Shown: positions 8,349 to 15,333 of the stretch, one piece after another
Numbering within the stretch: the stretch's first letter is position 1
Layout: every line of letters starts with the position of its first letter
Assembly: GCA_964540415.1 (NCBI GenBank)
Contig: CAZIMM010000030.1
Span: 1 to 21,150 of the forward strand
DNA from: CAZIMM01 sp964540415
GTDB lineage: Bacteria; Bacillota; Clostridia; Oscillospirales; Acutalibacteraceae
DNA length: 21,150 nucleotides
Direction of reading: 5' to 3'
The notes under the pieces: generated by a model
Told to the model about the DNA's origin: nothing
Seen by the model: only the letters and a program-made list of their open reading frames with translations
Database searches by the model: none
Translations under genes and position numbers: made by a program

Positions 8349-9014
8349 TCAGTTTTTTGCCGTTTTAATCCATTTTACTAAATAAAACACCGCAAAAACG
8401 GGAATACTTCCCACAGCGAGCTTCACGAGCAAATCCATCGGAATGTAATCGTAAAGCCCGTCGCCCAGAATTGTAAAGGCAATCACTCGCGGTGCAATGC
8501 ACAGCACGGATATCAGAAAATACGGCACAAACGGCAGCTTTCCCGAGCCGAGGAAAAGGCTTGCGAAGTCAATCGGGAACACCGGCAGAAAGCGGATGAC
8601 AGCCAGTGCCGAATAGCGGTTTTTGTTTTTCATTCCCAGCAGCTTGCGGCCGCCCTTGCTTTTTTGCAGCAGTCCCTCAACGTATTCACCGCCGAGAATG
8701 CGTCCGAGCACATAGGTCACGCTGACCTCGAGCGCAATGCCGCAAAGGTTGACGGCAACTGCAACGGCCGTGTCCATTGCCATACCGACCGAGGTGTAAA
8801 TCAACGAGGCGGGCACAATGAAAACCAGTCCCTTGATAAAATAAACTCCGAGAATTGCCGCGCACGCTCCCGCGATTGAGGAAGCACCGTCAACCAGCGC
8901 GCGGACGTCCACGTTTGAAAGCGCGTCATAATTTGAAACAGCAAAAACAAACAGCACCGCGGCAACCGTGAGCTTGATTAACAGTATAACGATGTCACGT
9001 TTTTTGTATCTCAT
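8349..9014 (-). CDS. TVP38/TMEM64 (VTT/DedA-like) membrane protein
   Basis: Integral membrane protein of the VTT-domain superfamily. Some superfamily members are linked to lipid or undecaprenyl-phosphate transport, but the substrate of this branch is not established. The 221 residues hold about six hydrophobic segments (about 8-27, 45-66, 68-87, 90-110, 150-175 and 190-213). The conserved VTT loop is visible: IRFLPVFPIDFASLFLGSGK (about 138-157), which carries the Arg-Phe-x-Pro-x-x-Pro-x-Asp pattern and a Gly-rich re-entrant helix. It is on the same strand as the glg operon, but 193 bases and a separate promoter lie between them, so it is probably a separate unit. The ATG at 9014 follows GGGGGA; a -10-like TATAAT occurs upstream, but no matching -35 box was found. 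Confidence 0.85.
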   Translation of the reverse strand: MRYKKRDIVILLIKLTVAAVLFVFAVSNYDALSNVDVRALVDGASSIAGACAAILGVYFIKGLVFIVPASLIYTSVGMAMDTAVAVAVNLCGIALEVSVTYVLGRILGGEYVEGLLQKSKGGRKLLGMKNKNRYSALAVIRFLPVFPIDFASLFLGSGKLPFVPYFLISVLCIAPRVIAFTILGDGLYDYIPMDLLVKLAVGSIPVFAVFYLVKWIKTAKN

Positions 9015-9099
9015 TCATTTTCCCCCGAAGTAGTGTATGGTTATTTTACCTTTTTATTATATAATAATATGCACAAAATAGAATTATCAGAAAATTTAC

Positions 9100-9128
9100 T
9101 GGACATAACGCTAAATGCGTGGTACAAT
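9100..9128 (+). promoter_or_regulatory. Sigma-A type promoter of the radical SAM gene
   Basis: TGGACA (9100-9105) and TACAAT (9123-9128) are 17 bases apart, each five of six to consensus. Transcription would begin near 9135. This places the upstream in-frame ATG at 9115 before the transcript starts, which argues for a later start codon. Confidence 0.75.
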
Positions 9129-9156
9129 ATCAAACTATAATGGCATTATGTGTGCC

Positions 9157-9163
9157 GGAAAGG
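9157..9163 (+). promoter_or_regulatory. Ribosome binding site that fixes the radical SAM start
   Basis: GGAAAGG sits 8 bases before the ATG at 9172. The in-frame ATGs at 9115 and 9148 have no ribosome site, and the first lies inside the promoter. Confidence 0.7.
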
Positions 9164-9171
9164 TATCCGAT

Positions 9172-10569
9172 ATGACACTCAAAGAAAAAGCCCAATACGC
9201 CGCGGCAAGGGTCACTCTGAACAAATTGCTCGGCTATGTTGAAAAGGACCCCGAAAAGAACCTCGTCACCCTTATTGACAGAATCGAGGGTGTTGCGGGT
9301 AAGATTTTTCCGTCCAAATATTTTCAGCGTTTTCGCGACGGTGCGCGCGACAAGGACAATGTCTATCGCCGCCTGGCGCTGGATATTCTTGCGCAAACCG
9401 ACAGAAGCGCATTAATAAAAATGTTCCTCGCTCTCGGTCTCGGCGGCGTGAACGGAACTTCAACCGTCCGCAAAAACCGTGAGATTTACGATTGCAACAT
9501 TCCCTTCATCATCCTGCTTGACCCCACAAGCGCCTGCAACCGTCACTGCAAGGGCTGCTGGTCCGCCGAATACGGCCACGAGCAGAGTCTTTCAAATGCG
9601 GAGATGGAAAGCATCGTTTCCCAGGGCGCGGCTCTGGGCACAAGGCTGTTCATGTTTACGGGCGGCGAACCTCTCATCCGCAAAAAGGATGTTCTCACTC
9701 TTTGCGCAAACCATCCCGAGTGCGCTTTCCTCGCCTACACAAACGCCACTCTGATTGATGACGCGTTCTGTGAGGAGCTGAAAAGGGTCGGCAACCTTGC
9801 GATTGCCCTGAGCATTGAGGGCTCGCGTGAAACCAACGACGCAAGGCGCGGAGAGGGCAGCTTCGACACCGCAATGAACGCCGCAAAGCTGATGAAAAAG
9901 CACGGCTGCCTGTTCGGGATGTCCGTGTGCTACACTTCAAACAACATCGAATATGTAACGTCGGATGCGTTTATTGACGATATGACGGCTCTCGGAGTGC
10001 GCTTCGGGCTGTATTTCAACTATATGCCCGTTGGCCATGACGCTGTTCCGGAGCTTATTCCCAGACCCGAGCAAAGGGTTCATATGTACAAATGGCTGCG
10101 CCGCGTTCGCAACGCCAAAGAGGGCAAGCCGATTTTCATTATGGATTTCCAGAACGACGCGGAATATGTCGGCGGCTGCATTGCCGGCGGCAGGAACTAT
10201 TTTCACATCAATTCCGCAGGCGACATTGAGCCGTGTGTTTTCATTCACTATTCCGACTCAAACATCCGCAAGGACACCTTGCTTGAAGCGCTGCACAATC
10301 CGCTGTTTCAGGCATACTGGAAAAATCAGCCGTTCAATGACAATCACCTGCGTCCCTGCCCCATGCTCGAAAACCCGGAGTGTCTTCGCAGAATCGTCAA
10401 CGAAACCGGTGCGAAATCAACAGACCTTATCAAAGCGGAGGATGTTGAATCCCTTTGCTCGAAGTGTGACCGTTACGCAGCAGCGTGGGAACCTGTTGCG
10501 AATGAGCTGTGGAACAGCACGACTCATCCCACTCCGAAAACCCAGTTTTACAGGGATATTAAAAAATAA
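9172..10569 (+). CDS. Radical SAM protein with SPASM-like C-terminal iron-sulfur domain
   Basis: S-adenosylmethionine radical enzyme of unknown substrate. Starting at 9172 gives 465 residues. The cluster motif CNRHCKGC places Cys122, Cys126 and Cys129 in CX3CX2C spacing, followed by FTGGEPL (the GGE SAM-binding motif). The C-terminal third has GGCIAGGRNYFHINSAGDIEPC, then CPML..PEC and LCSKC, the pattern of a SPASM-type auxiliary cluster domain. A helical region of about 100 residues precedes the barrel, so the domain order is helical-radical SAM-auxiliary cluster. It is monocistronic or joined weakly to rpmB, with its own promoter. No peptide precursor or molybdopterin gene is nearby, which speaks against a RiPP maturase or MoaA. 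A resemblance to the proposed bacterial membrane-spanning lipid synthase (Mss) family is from memory and unverified. Confidence 0.85.
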   Translation: MTLKEKAQYAAARVTLNKLLGYVEKDPEKNLVTLIDRIEGVAGKIFPSKYFQRFRDGARDKDNVYRRLALDILAQTDRSALIKMFLALGLGGVNGTSTVRKNREIYDCNIPFIILLDPTSACNRHCKGCWSAEYGHEQSLSNAEMESIVSQGAALGTRLFMFTGGEPLIRKKDVLTLCANHPECAFLAYTNATLIDDAFCEELKRVGNLAIALSIEGSRETNDARRGEGSFDTAMNAAKLMKKHGCLFGMSVCYTSNNIEYVTSDAFIDDMTALGVRFGLYFNYMPVGHDAVPELIPRPEQRVHMYKWLRRVRNAKEGKPIFIMDFQNDAEYVGGCIAGGRNYFHINSAGDIEPCVFIHYSDSNIRKDTLLEALHNPLFQAYWKNQPFNDNHLRPCPMLENPECLRRIVNETGAKSTDLIKAEDVESLCSKCDRYAAAWEPVANELWNSTTHPTPKTQFYRDIKK

Positions 10570-10581
10570 TTTAAAAAATGC

Positions 10582-10610
10582 TTGCATTTTGTGTTGAAAT
10601 CTGTTAGTAT
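10582..10610 (+). promoter_or_regulatory. Probable promoter of rpmB
   Basis: TTGCAT (10582-10587) and TAGTAT (10605-10610) lie 17 bases apart, with TG in the extended -10 position. The -35 box overlaps an AT-rich hairpin (AAAATGC/GCATTTT, 10575-10590) just after the radical SAM stop. Each hexamer matches only four of six consensus bases, so the call rests on the spacing, the extended -10 and the position before a ribosomal protein gene. Confidence 0.5.
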
Positions 10611-10666
10611 AACAACGTTCGCTCAATGATAAGTGTATAAGTATCTGGTGAAGGAGGTGCCGCAAG

Positions 10667-10855
10667 ATGGCAAAATGTGATTACTGCGGTAAGGAAATTA
10701 CTTTCGGAATCAAGGTTTCGCATTCGCACAGGCGTTCAAACAGAGCATGGAAACCCAACGTTAAGAGGGTTAAGGCTGTTGTTAACGGTTCACCCAAGAG
10801 GGTTTATGCCTGCACGCGCTGCCTGCGTTCCGGCAAAGTTACCCGCGCTATCTGA
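10667..10855 (+). CDS. rpmB: 50S ribosomal protein L28, zinc-binding form
   Basis: Component of the large ribosomal subunit. The 62 residues have the L28 pattern, with SHSHRRSNRAWKPNV near 18-32 and the KRVYACTRCLRSGKV C-terminus. Four cysteines in two pairs (Cys4/Cys7 and Cys49/Cys52) mark the zinc-containing (C+) version, the form kept under zinc-sufficient conditions in bacteria that have both types. A near-perfect AAGGAGGTG ribosome site lies 7 bases before the ATG. It has its own promoter and a clear terminator 16 bases after the stop. Confidence 0.97.
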   Translation: MAKCDYCGKEITFGIKVSHSHRRSNRAWKPNVKRVKAVVNGSPKRVYACTRCLRSGKVTRAI

Positions 10856-10871
10856 AATATGATATGAATCG

Positions 10872-10897
10872 GAGGCTGTCGCAAGACGGTCTCTTTT
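10872..10897 (+). terminator. Intrinsic terminator after rpmB
   Basis: GAGGCTGTC and GACGGTCTC pair over nine positions (two G-U pairs) around a GCAA tetraloop, followed by UUUU. An outer stem, ATATGA (10862-10867) with TCATAT (10897-10902), can extend it and compete with the U tract. It ends only 21 bases before the next gene, with no visible promoter in between, so the downstream genes probably depend on read-through or an unseen promoter inside rpmB. Confidence 0.8.
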
Positions 10898-10918
10898 CAT
10901 ATACGGTGGTGTCTTTTA

Positions 10919-12130
10919 TTGAGTCGTATCAAAAAGCTTTACCACTCCTTCGGCACTTTGCGCCGTGAATATTTATATTTCAAGCTGTGGCCGCGTGTTT
11001 TCCGCCGTGCCGCAAAAAAAGACATTGATCAAAAGCTTGCCGTTTTTGCCTACTCTGAAAACTATTCCTCCATGCCGGACAATATGCGTCCCGTCTATGA
11101 GTCACTGCTTGCTAAGGGCTTCCGCTGTATGGTTTTTGACCGCGAGAACGGCGGAGAAAACAGGCACAGTGCGTTAGTCGCCGAGTTTGTGAGGCTTTAT
11201 GACAGTGTGCGTTTTCAGAAGGCTTACGCCCGCTGCCGGTGCCTGTATCTGACGGATTTCTATTTTCCCGCCTATGCCTGTCAGCCGCGCGAGGGGCAGA
11301 GTGTTGTTCAGCTCTGGCACGCCTGCGGTGCATTCAAAAAATGGGGATATTCCACACGCGGCAAGGCGTGGGGAGCAACGGAAGATGACCTAAACCGCTA
11401 TTCCGTTCACAACACCTACACACATGTGTGCGTTTCATCCGAAAAGGTGCGTTTTGCCTATGCGGACGCATTCGGCTGCGATGAAAAAATCGTCAGGGCG
11501 CTCGGAACACCTCGCACCGATGTTTATTTTGACCCGGACTTTGTTTCCTCCGGCAGAGACAAGCTCACCGAGCGCTTTCCCGGAATCGGCAACAGAAAAA
11601 TCATTCTGTATGCCCCGACCTTCCGCGGGACAACCCTGCGCGAGTCATACATGAAAAACTGCCTGGATTTTGAGCTGCTCGCGAACGTGCTCGGCGATGA
11701 ATACGCTCTTGTGCTCAAGCTGCATCCGCTCACGGCAAAAAAGTTCGCGCTGTCGGCGGAGGATAACGTCCGGTTCGGAGATTTTGTTTTTGACGCTTCG
11801 GAAGGTTTGCCGATTGAAACGGCTCTTTGCGCGGCGGATGTTGTTATCACCGATTATTCGTCGCTGATTTTTGAATACGCTCTGCTTGAGCGGCCGATGT
11901 TGTTTTTCGCCTATGATCTGGCGGAATACAATGACCAGAGAAGCTTCTATTTCGACTATGAGAGCTTTGTGCCCGGGAGCATCGTGACCGACAGCAACGC
12001 GATAGTCTCAGAAATCAAAGCGCTGAAAACTGATTTTGACATTGAGCGTGTCCGCCGCTTCCGTAAAGATTTTATGAGCGCCTGCGACGGCTCGTCAACC
12101 GAAAGAATTGTCAGAGAAACCGCATTATAA
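10919..12130 (+). CDS. CDP-glycerol glycerophosphotransferase family protein (TagF/TarF-like)
   Basis: Family members transfer glycerol-phosphate or ribitol-phosphate units from the CDP-alcohol onto teichoic-acid-type acceptors at the inner face of the membrane. The 403 residues show the GT-B family landmarks: QLWHACGAFKKWG (131-143) with the conserved His, LGTPRTD (195-201), LYAPTFRG (230-237), LKLHP (266-270) and ITDYSSLIFEYALLERP (about 312-328). The N-terminus is basic and amphipathic, fitting peripheral membrane binding. The start is TTG, 7 bases after GGTGGTG, which matches the anti-Shine-Dalgarno core with one change. A single transferase, with no tag/tar neighbours, leaves the exact acceptor and polymer unknown. 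It lies 17 bases before the lipoprotein gene, and the two are probably co-transcribed. Confidence 0.87.
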   Translation: MSRIKKLYHSFGTLRREYLYFKLWPRVFRRAAKKDIDQKLAVFAYSENYSSMPDNMRPVYESLLAKGFRCMVFDRENGGENRHSALVAEFVRLYDSVRFQKAYARCRCLYLTDFYFPAYACQPREGQSVVQLWHACGAFKKWGYSTRGKAWGATEDDLNRYSVHNTYTHVCVSSEKVRFAYADAFGCDEKIVRALGTPRTDVYFDPDFVSSGRDKLTERFPGIGNRKIILYAPTFRGTTLRESYMKNCLDFELLANVLGDEYALVLKLHPLTAKKFALSAEDNVRFGDFVFDASEGLPIETALCAADVVITDYSSLIFEYALLERPMLFFAYDLAEYNDQRSFYFDYESFVPGSIVTDSNAIVSEIKALKTDFDIERVRRFRKDFMSACDGSSTERIVRETAL

Positions 12131-12147
12131 TTCCGGAGATACAAAAA

Positions 12148-12939
12148 ATGAAAAAGATATTTGCTGCTCTGATTGCATGGGTAATGCTGCTTGTCTGCCT
12201 TGCTTCATGCGGCAAAAGCAAGGGTGCAAACGCACTCGCAGAGACAGATGTTCCGACTGCGCCCGTTTCGGCGCAGACTACTGCGCCGCAGACAACAGAA
12301 CCGAAGACTACCGTACCGCAGACGGCTGCACAGCAGACTACTGTTCCGCAAACCGCTGCACCGAAGACAACCGTACCGCAGACGGCTGCACAGCAGACTA
12401 CTGTTCCGCAGACTGCCGCACCGCAGACAACCGCGCCGTCAGGCGATGCCGGGCAGACAGTAATCGTAAAGCTTGAGGAGCAGATTTCTCATAATATTGA
12501 CACACGTCTTTCCCTTGCGGGCTACACACTGATGTCCGAGGAGCAGAGCGACAAGCTGTCGCAGGCAATCGCGGACAACACCAGCGTTTATCTCGTTGTT
12601 CTGAGTGACGGCTCAAAAACCTATTATATGGCTGTGGACTTCAGAACAAAAGAAAGCCTTTCGCTGTGCAACCCGCGTGTTCTGCGGGAGGTCTGCGAAA
12701 AGCTTGATGAAAAACAGAGAGAGCTTGCGGATGACGGCGAATTTGAACTGATGGATTACACTCACATAGTCGGAGAATTGCAGCTGCATTTTCTCGGCTA
12801 TCTCGTCACCGACGCACTCGGCGGGGAGGCAGGCCCGTTTGCAGGGCTATACAACTCGTTCAAGGTTGCGGACCTGAATGTGGACGAAAGCCGTGTGCCG
12901 CCCCGTATAATCAGAATTTTCGGTTTGATTTACGGCTGA
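12148..12939 (+). CDS. Lipoprotein with Thr/Pro/Gln-rich linker, function unknown
   Basis: Predicted surface lipoprotein of 263 residues. The N-terminus MKKIFAALIAWVMLLVCLASC is a signal peptide with lipobox LASC; Cys21 would carry the lipid. Residues about 35-98 are a low-complexity Thr/Pro/Gln/Ala linker built of TTVPQTAA-type units, likely to span the cell wall and possibly O-glycosylated. The folded part (about 103-263) starts VIVKLEEQISHNIDTRLSLAG and mixes strands and helices; I recognise no family. A GGAG ribosome site lies 9 bases before the ATG. The gene follows the CDP-glycerol transferase by 17 bases. Its stop codon directly abuts the stop of the convergent mutS2, with no base between. 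Confidence 0.85.
   Translation: MKKIFAALIAWVMLLVCLASCGKSKGANALAETDVPTAPVSAQTTAPQTTEPKTTVPQTAAQQTTVPQTAAPKTTVPQTAAQQTTVPQTAAPQTTAPSGDAGQTVIVKLEEQISHNIDTRLSLAGYTLMSEEQSDKLSQAIADNTSVYLVVLSDGSKTYYMAVDFRTKESLSLCNPRVLREVCEKLDEKQRELADDGEFELMDYTHIVGELQLHFLGYLVTDALGGEAGPFAGLYNSFKVADLNVDESRVPPRIIRIFGLIYG
12305..12424 (+). repeat. Two 60-base tandem repeats inside the lipoprotein gene
   Basis: Two adjacent copies of a 60-base unit encode the same 20-residue block (K-TTVPQTAAQQTTVPQTAA-P). The copies differ at only a few silent positions (for example act/aca in the first Thr codons and caaaccgct/cagactgcc near the end). Within each copy there is a shorter TTVPQTAA period. The near-identity at DNA level points to recent duplication by slippage or unequal exchange. 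Boundaries are approximate. Confidence 0.85.
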
Positions 12940-15327
12940 TTATTTCAGCTCAACAATTGTAACACCGTTCTCGCCCTCTCCGAAAACTCCCAGACGGAAG
13001 CTCTTGACGGCGGAACACTTGCGCAGGTAATCCTGCGTTGCGGCGCGAAGGGCACCCGTACCCTTGCCGTGAATAATCGTGAACTCGGTCAGACCGGTGC
13101 GAAGCCCCGCGTCAATGAAGCGGTCAAGCTCAATGAGCGCGTCGTCAACCGTCATGCCCCTCATGTCCAGCCGCGTTTCGGCGGCAAGAGTTCCCCTGCT
13201 TTCAGCCTTGTTTGCAACAGTCCGGAGTGCTCCGGGCTGTTGTTTTTTTGCGCCCTTTTCAAGCAGACGCAAATCCGAAAGCTTCGCCCTCATGCGGGCT
13301 GTGCCGACCATAACATAGGTGTTGCCGTTTTTGTCCGGCAGCTCGAGCACCGTTCCTTCGCGTCCGATTCCGGCAACGACAACCTTGTCACCGATTTTCA
13401 GCGCCCTGGGCAAAACATATTCCTCAGCCTCCGCAAGCTCCGTAACCGGGTCCGCGGCGCTGTCCATTGCCTCAATTCCGCGCTTGACGCTTGCCCTTGC
13501 GCGGCGGGTCAGCTCGGCAATATCCTGAGCCTTGTCCTTCTCCTTTTTCAGCATTTCAAGCTGCTGGAGCAGAGTGTAAGCCTCGCGCTTTGCCTGATCG
13601 ACAATCTTTGCTGCCTGCGCCTTTGCGGCTTCGATTTCCTTGTTCTTCTTTTCCTCTATGCCCTCGCTCCGGCGCTCCGCCCTTTCACGCTCAAGCTTTG
13701 CCTGCTCAAGCTCGGCGCGCGCCTTTTCAATCTCGTTTTCCAGCTCGCGGCGTCTGACCTCCAGGGTTTCCACAACGCTCTCAAACCTTGTATTCTCTGT
13801 TGAAACAAGGTCTCTGGCTCTTTCCACGATGTCCGCGTCCATACCCAGCCGCTCGGAAATTGCAAATGCATTCGACCTGCCCGGCACGCCGATTAGCAAA
13901 CGATATGTCGGCTTGAGAGTTGTCACATCAAATTCACAGCAGCCGTTTTCAACTCCCGGTGTCTGCAGAGCGTATGCCTTCAGCTCGGCATAATGCGTTG
14001 TTGCCGCGATACGCGCCCTGTTTGCATGCAGCTTTTCGAGAATTGCCATTGCAAGCGCCGCGCCCTCAACCGGGTCTGTTCCGGCACCCAGCTCGTCAAT
14101 GAGCACAAGGCTCTGCGAATCTGCGGTTGCGATGATTTCAATTATGTTCTTCATGTGCGAAGAAAAAGTGGACAGCGATTGCTCAATGCTCTGCTCGTCG
14201 CCGATGTCGGCGAGAACCTTCGTGCAGACGGCAACCTCGCTCATGTCGTTGACAGGGAGCATCAGCCCGCACATTGCCATGACCGTGAGCAGACCGAGGG
14301 TTTTTATCGAAACAGTTTTGCCGCCGGTGTTCGGGCCCGTGATAATCAGTGTTTCAAACTCGCCGCCCAGACGGATGTCAACCGGAACGGCGGTTTTTTT
14401 GTCGAGCAGCGGATGCCTTGCGCGGCGCAGATTTGTTATTCCCTCGTTATTGAGCAGAGGAACACTTGCGTCCATTGCATAGGCAAGCTTCGCCTTTGCA
14501 AAAATCACGTTCAGCTCAACCGCGCAGTCAAAGCTGTTCTTTATGCTGTCCGCAAAGCTGCCCGCGGCAACGGAAAGCTCGCAGAGAATTCTTTCGATTT
14601 CGTCGCGTTCCTTGGCCATGAGCACCTTGATTTCGTTGTTTGCCTCAACAACGCTCATCGGCTCAACAAAAACCGTCGCGCCGCTCGAGGAGGTGTCATG
14701 CACCAGCCCGGGCATTGAACCGCGCTGCTCGCTCTTGACGGGCAGAACGTAACGTCCGTTGCGCATTGTAATGATGCTTTCCTGAAGGATATCCTTATAT
14801 TTTGCCGAGCGCACAATTTTTTCGAGCGACTCCCTGACCTTTGACTGCTGAACGCGGATTTTGCGGCGGATGTCGTAAAGCTCCGGCGAGGCGTTGTCCG
14901 CCATTTCCTCCTCGGAGATGATTGCGGTTGTTATTGAATCCTCAAGGAACTTGTTCGGGGTCAGCGCGTCAAAGAGCACGTCGAGGCAAACCGGAACGCC
15001 GGCGTTTGTTGAGCGCCACTGAACAACACTGCGTATGCAGCGCAAAAGCTCCGCAACATCAAGCAGCTCACGCATGCTCAGAGTGCTTCCAGCCTGTGCG
15101 CGGCGCAGAGCGTTGTTGACACTGCGCAGCCCGCCGAAAGAGGGCGCGCCGAAGCGGGCAAGGAGCATATGAGCGTCCCTTGTCTGATTGAGCAAAGCCT
15201 GTGCGCCCGCAAGGTCATTCACCGGGCGAAATTCAAGAGCAAGCTCCCGCGCCTCGTCGCACACGGTGTATTCCGCGAGCATTGCGAGAACCTTGTCAAA
15301 TTCGAGCGAAACAAGATGTCTGTTCAC
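12940..15327 (-). CDS. mutS2: MutS2 ATPase/nuclease
   Basis: MutS-family protein without the mismatch-recognition domain. In Bacillota it has been tied to recombination control and to rescue of collided ribosomes. The 795 residues show core/clamp helices (1-320), an ATPase domain with Walker A GPNTGGKT (331-338) and Walker B LVLIDELGAGTDP (407-419), a long Glu/Lys/Arg-rich coiled coil (about 510-620), a KOW-like beta module (about 640-690), a variable linker (about 690-715) and a C-terminal Smr domain with LDMRG (720-724) and HGKGTGAL (753-760). The start is GTG at 15327 with AAGGAA about 10 bases upstream, inside the end of the flippase gene. It is the last gene of the secA-murL cluster. A plus-strand terminator lies within the linker. 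Confidence 0.96.
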   Translation of the reverse strand: MNRHLVSLEFDKVLAMLAEYTVCDEARELALEFRPVNDLAGAQALLNQTRDAHMLLARFGAPSFGGLRSVNNALRRAQAGSTLSMRELLDVAELLRCIRSVVQWRSTNAGVPVCLDVLFDALTPNKFLEDSITTAIISEEEMADNASPELYDIRRKIRVQQSKVRESLEKIVRSAKYKDILQESIITMRNGRYVLPVKSEQRGSMPGLVHDTSSSGATVFVEPMSVVEANNEIKVLMAKERDEIERILCELSVAAGSFADSIKNSFDCAVELNVIFAKAKLAYAMDASVPLLNNEGITNLRRARHPLLDKKTAVPVDIRLGGEFETLIITGPNTGGKTVSIKTLGLLTVMAMCGLMLPVNDMSEVAVCTKVLADIGDEQSIEQSLSTFSSHMKNIIEIIATADSQSLVLIDELGAGTDPVEGAALAMAILEKLHANRARIAATTHYAELKAYALQTPGVENGCCEFDVTTLKPTYRLLIGVPGRSNAFAISERLGMDADIVERARDLVSTENTRFESVVETLEVRRRELENEIEKARAELEQAKLERERAERRSEGIEEKKNKEIEAAKAQAAKIVDQAKREAYTLLQQLEMLKKEKDKAQDIAELTRRARASVKRGIEAMDSAADPVTELAEAEEYVLPRALKIGDKVVVAGIGREGTVLELPDKNGNTYVMVGTARMRAKLSDLRLLEKGAKKQQPGALRTVANKAESRGTLAAETRLDMRGMTVDDALIELDRFIDAGLRTGLTEFTIIHGKGTGALRAATQDYLRKCSAVKSFRLGVFGEGENGVTIVELK
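13216..13249 (+). terminator. Strong plus-strand intrinsic terminator inside mutS2
   Basis: AACAGTCCGGAG (13216-13227) pairs with CTCCGGGCTGTT (13230-13241) with a single G-U pair. Opening the innermost pair gives an 11-pair stem with a GTGC loop. It is followed by G and seven T residues (13243-13249). The U tract exists only in the plus direction, so it would stop transcripts from the lipoprotein gene, which ends 277 bases upstream, but not mutS2 transcription. It encodes residues 696-704 of the MutS2 linker. Confidence 0.85.
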
Positions 15328-15333
15328 AATTGA

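Noticed and set aside
9115..9171. Upstream in-frame ATG codons (9115 and 9148) as the start of the radical SAM protein
   Set aside because: The ATG at 9115 lies between the -35 and -10 boxes of the promoter and neither ATG has a ribosome site. The ATG at 9172 has GGAAAGG at 8 bases.
10575..10590. AAAATGC/GCATTTT hairpin as terminator of the radical SAM gene
   Set aside because: The stem is AT-rich with a two-base loop and only a short T run, and it overlaps the likely rpmB -35 box; at most a weak terminator.
12280..12440. Short spaced repeats that could suggest a CRISPR array
   Set aside because: The units are contiguous, keep a coding frame and vary mostly at silent positions, with no unique spacers; they are protein-coding repeats.
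12108..12476. An alternative frame giving a Cys/Asp/Thr-rich repeat protein
   Set aside because: The repeats are a frame-shifted reading of the 60-base tandem repeats of the lipoprotein gene, whose own frame has a signal peptide and lipobox.
13069..13803. A 244-codon open frame on the plus strand inside mutS2
   Set aside because: It is antisense to well-conserved MutS2 domains and spans a strong terminator in its own direction; the translation is rich in Cys/Leu/Arg with no recognisable fold.
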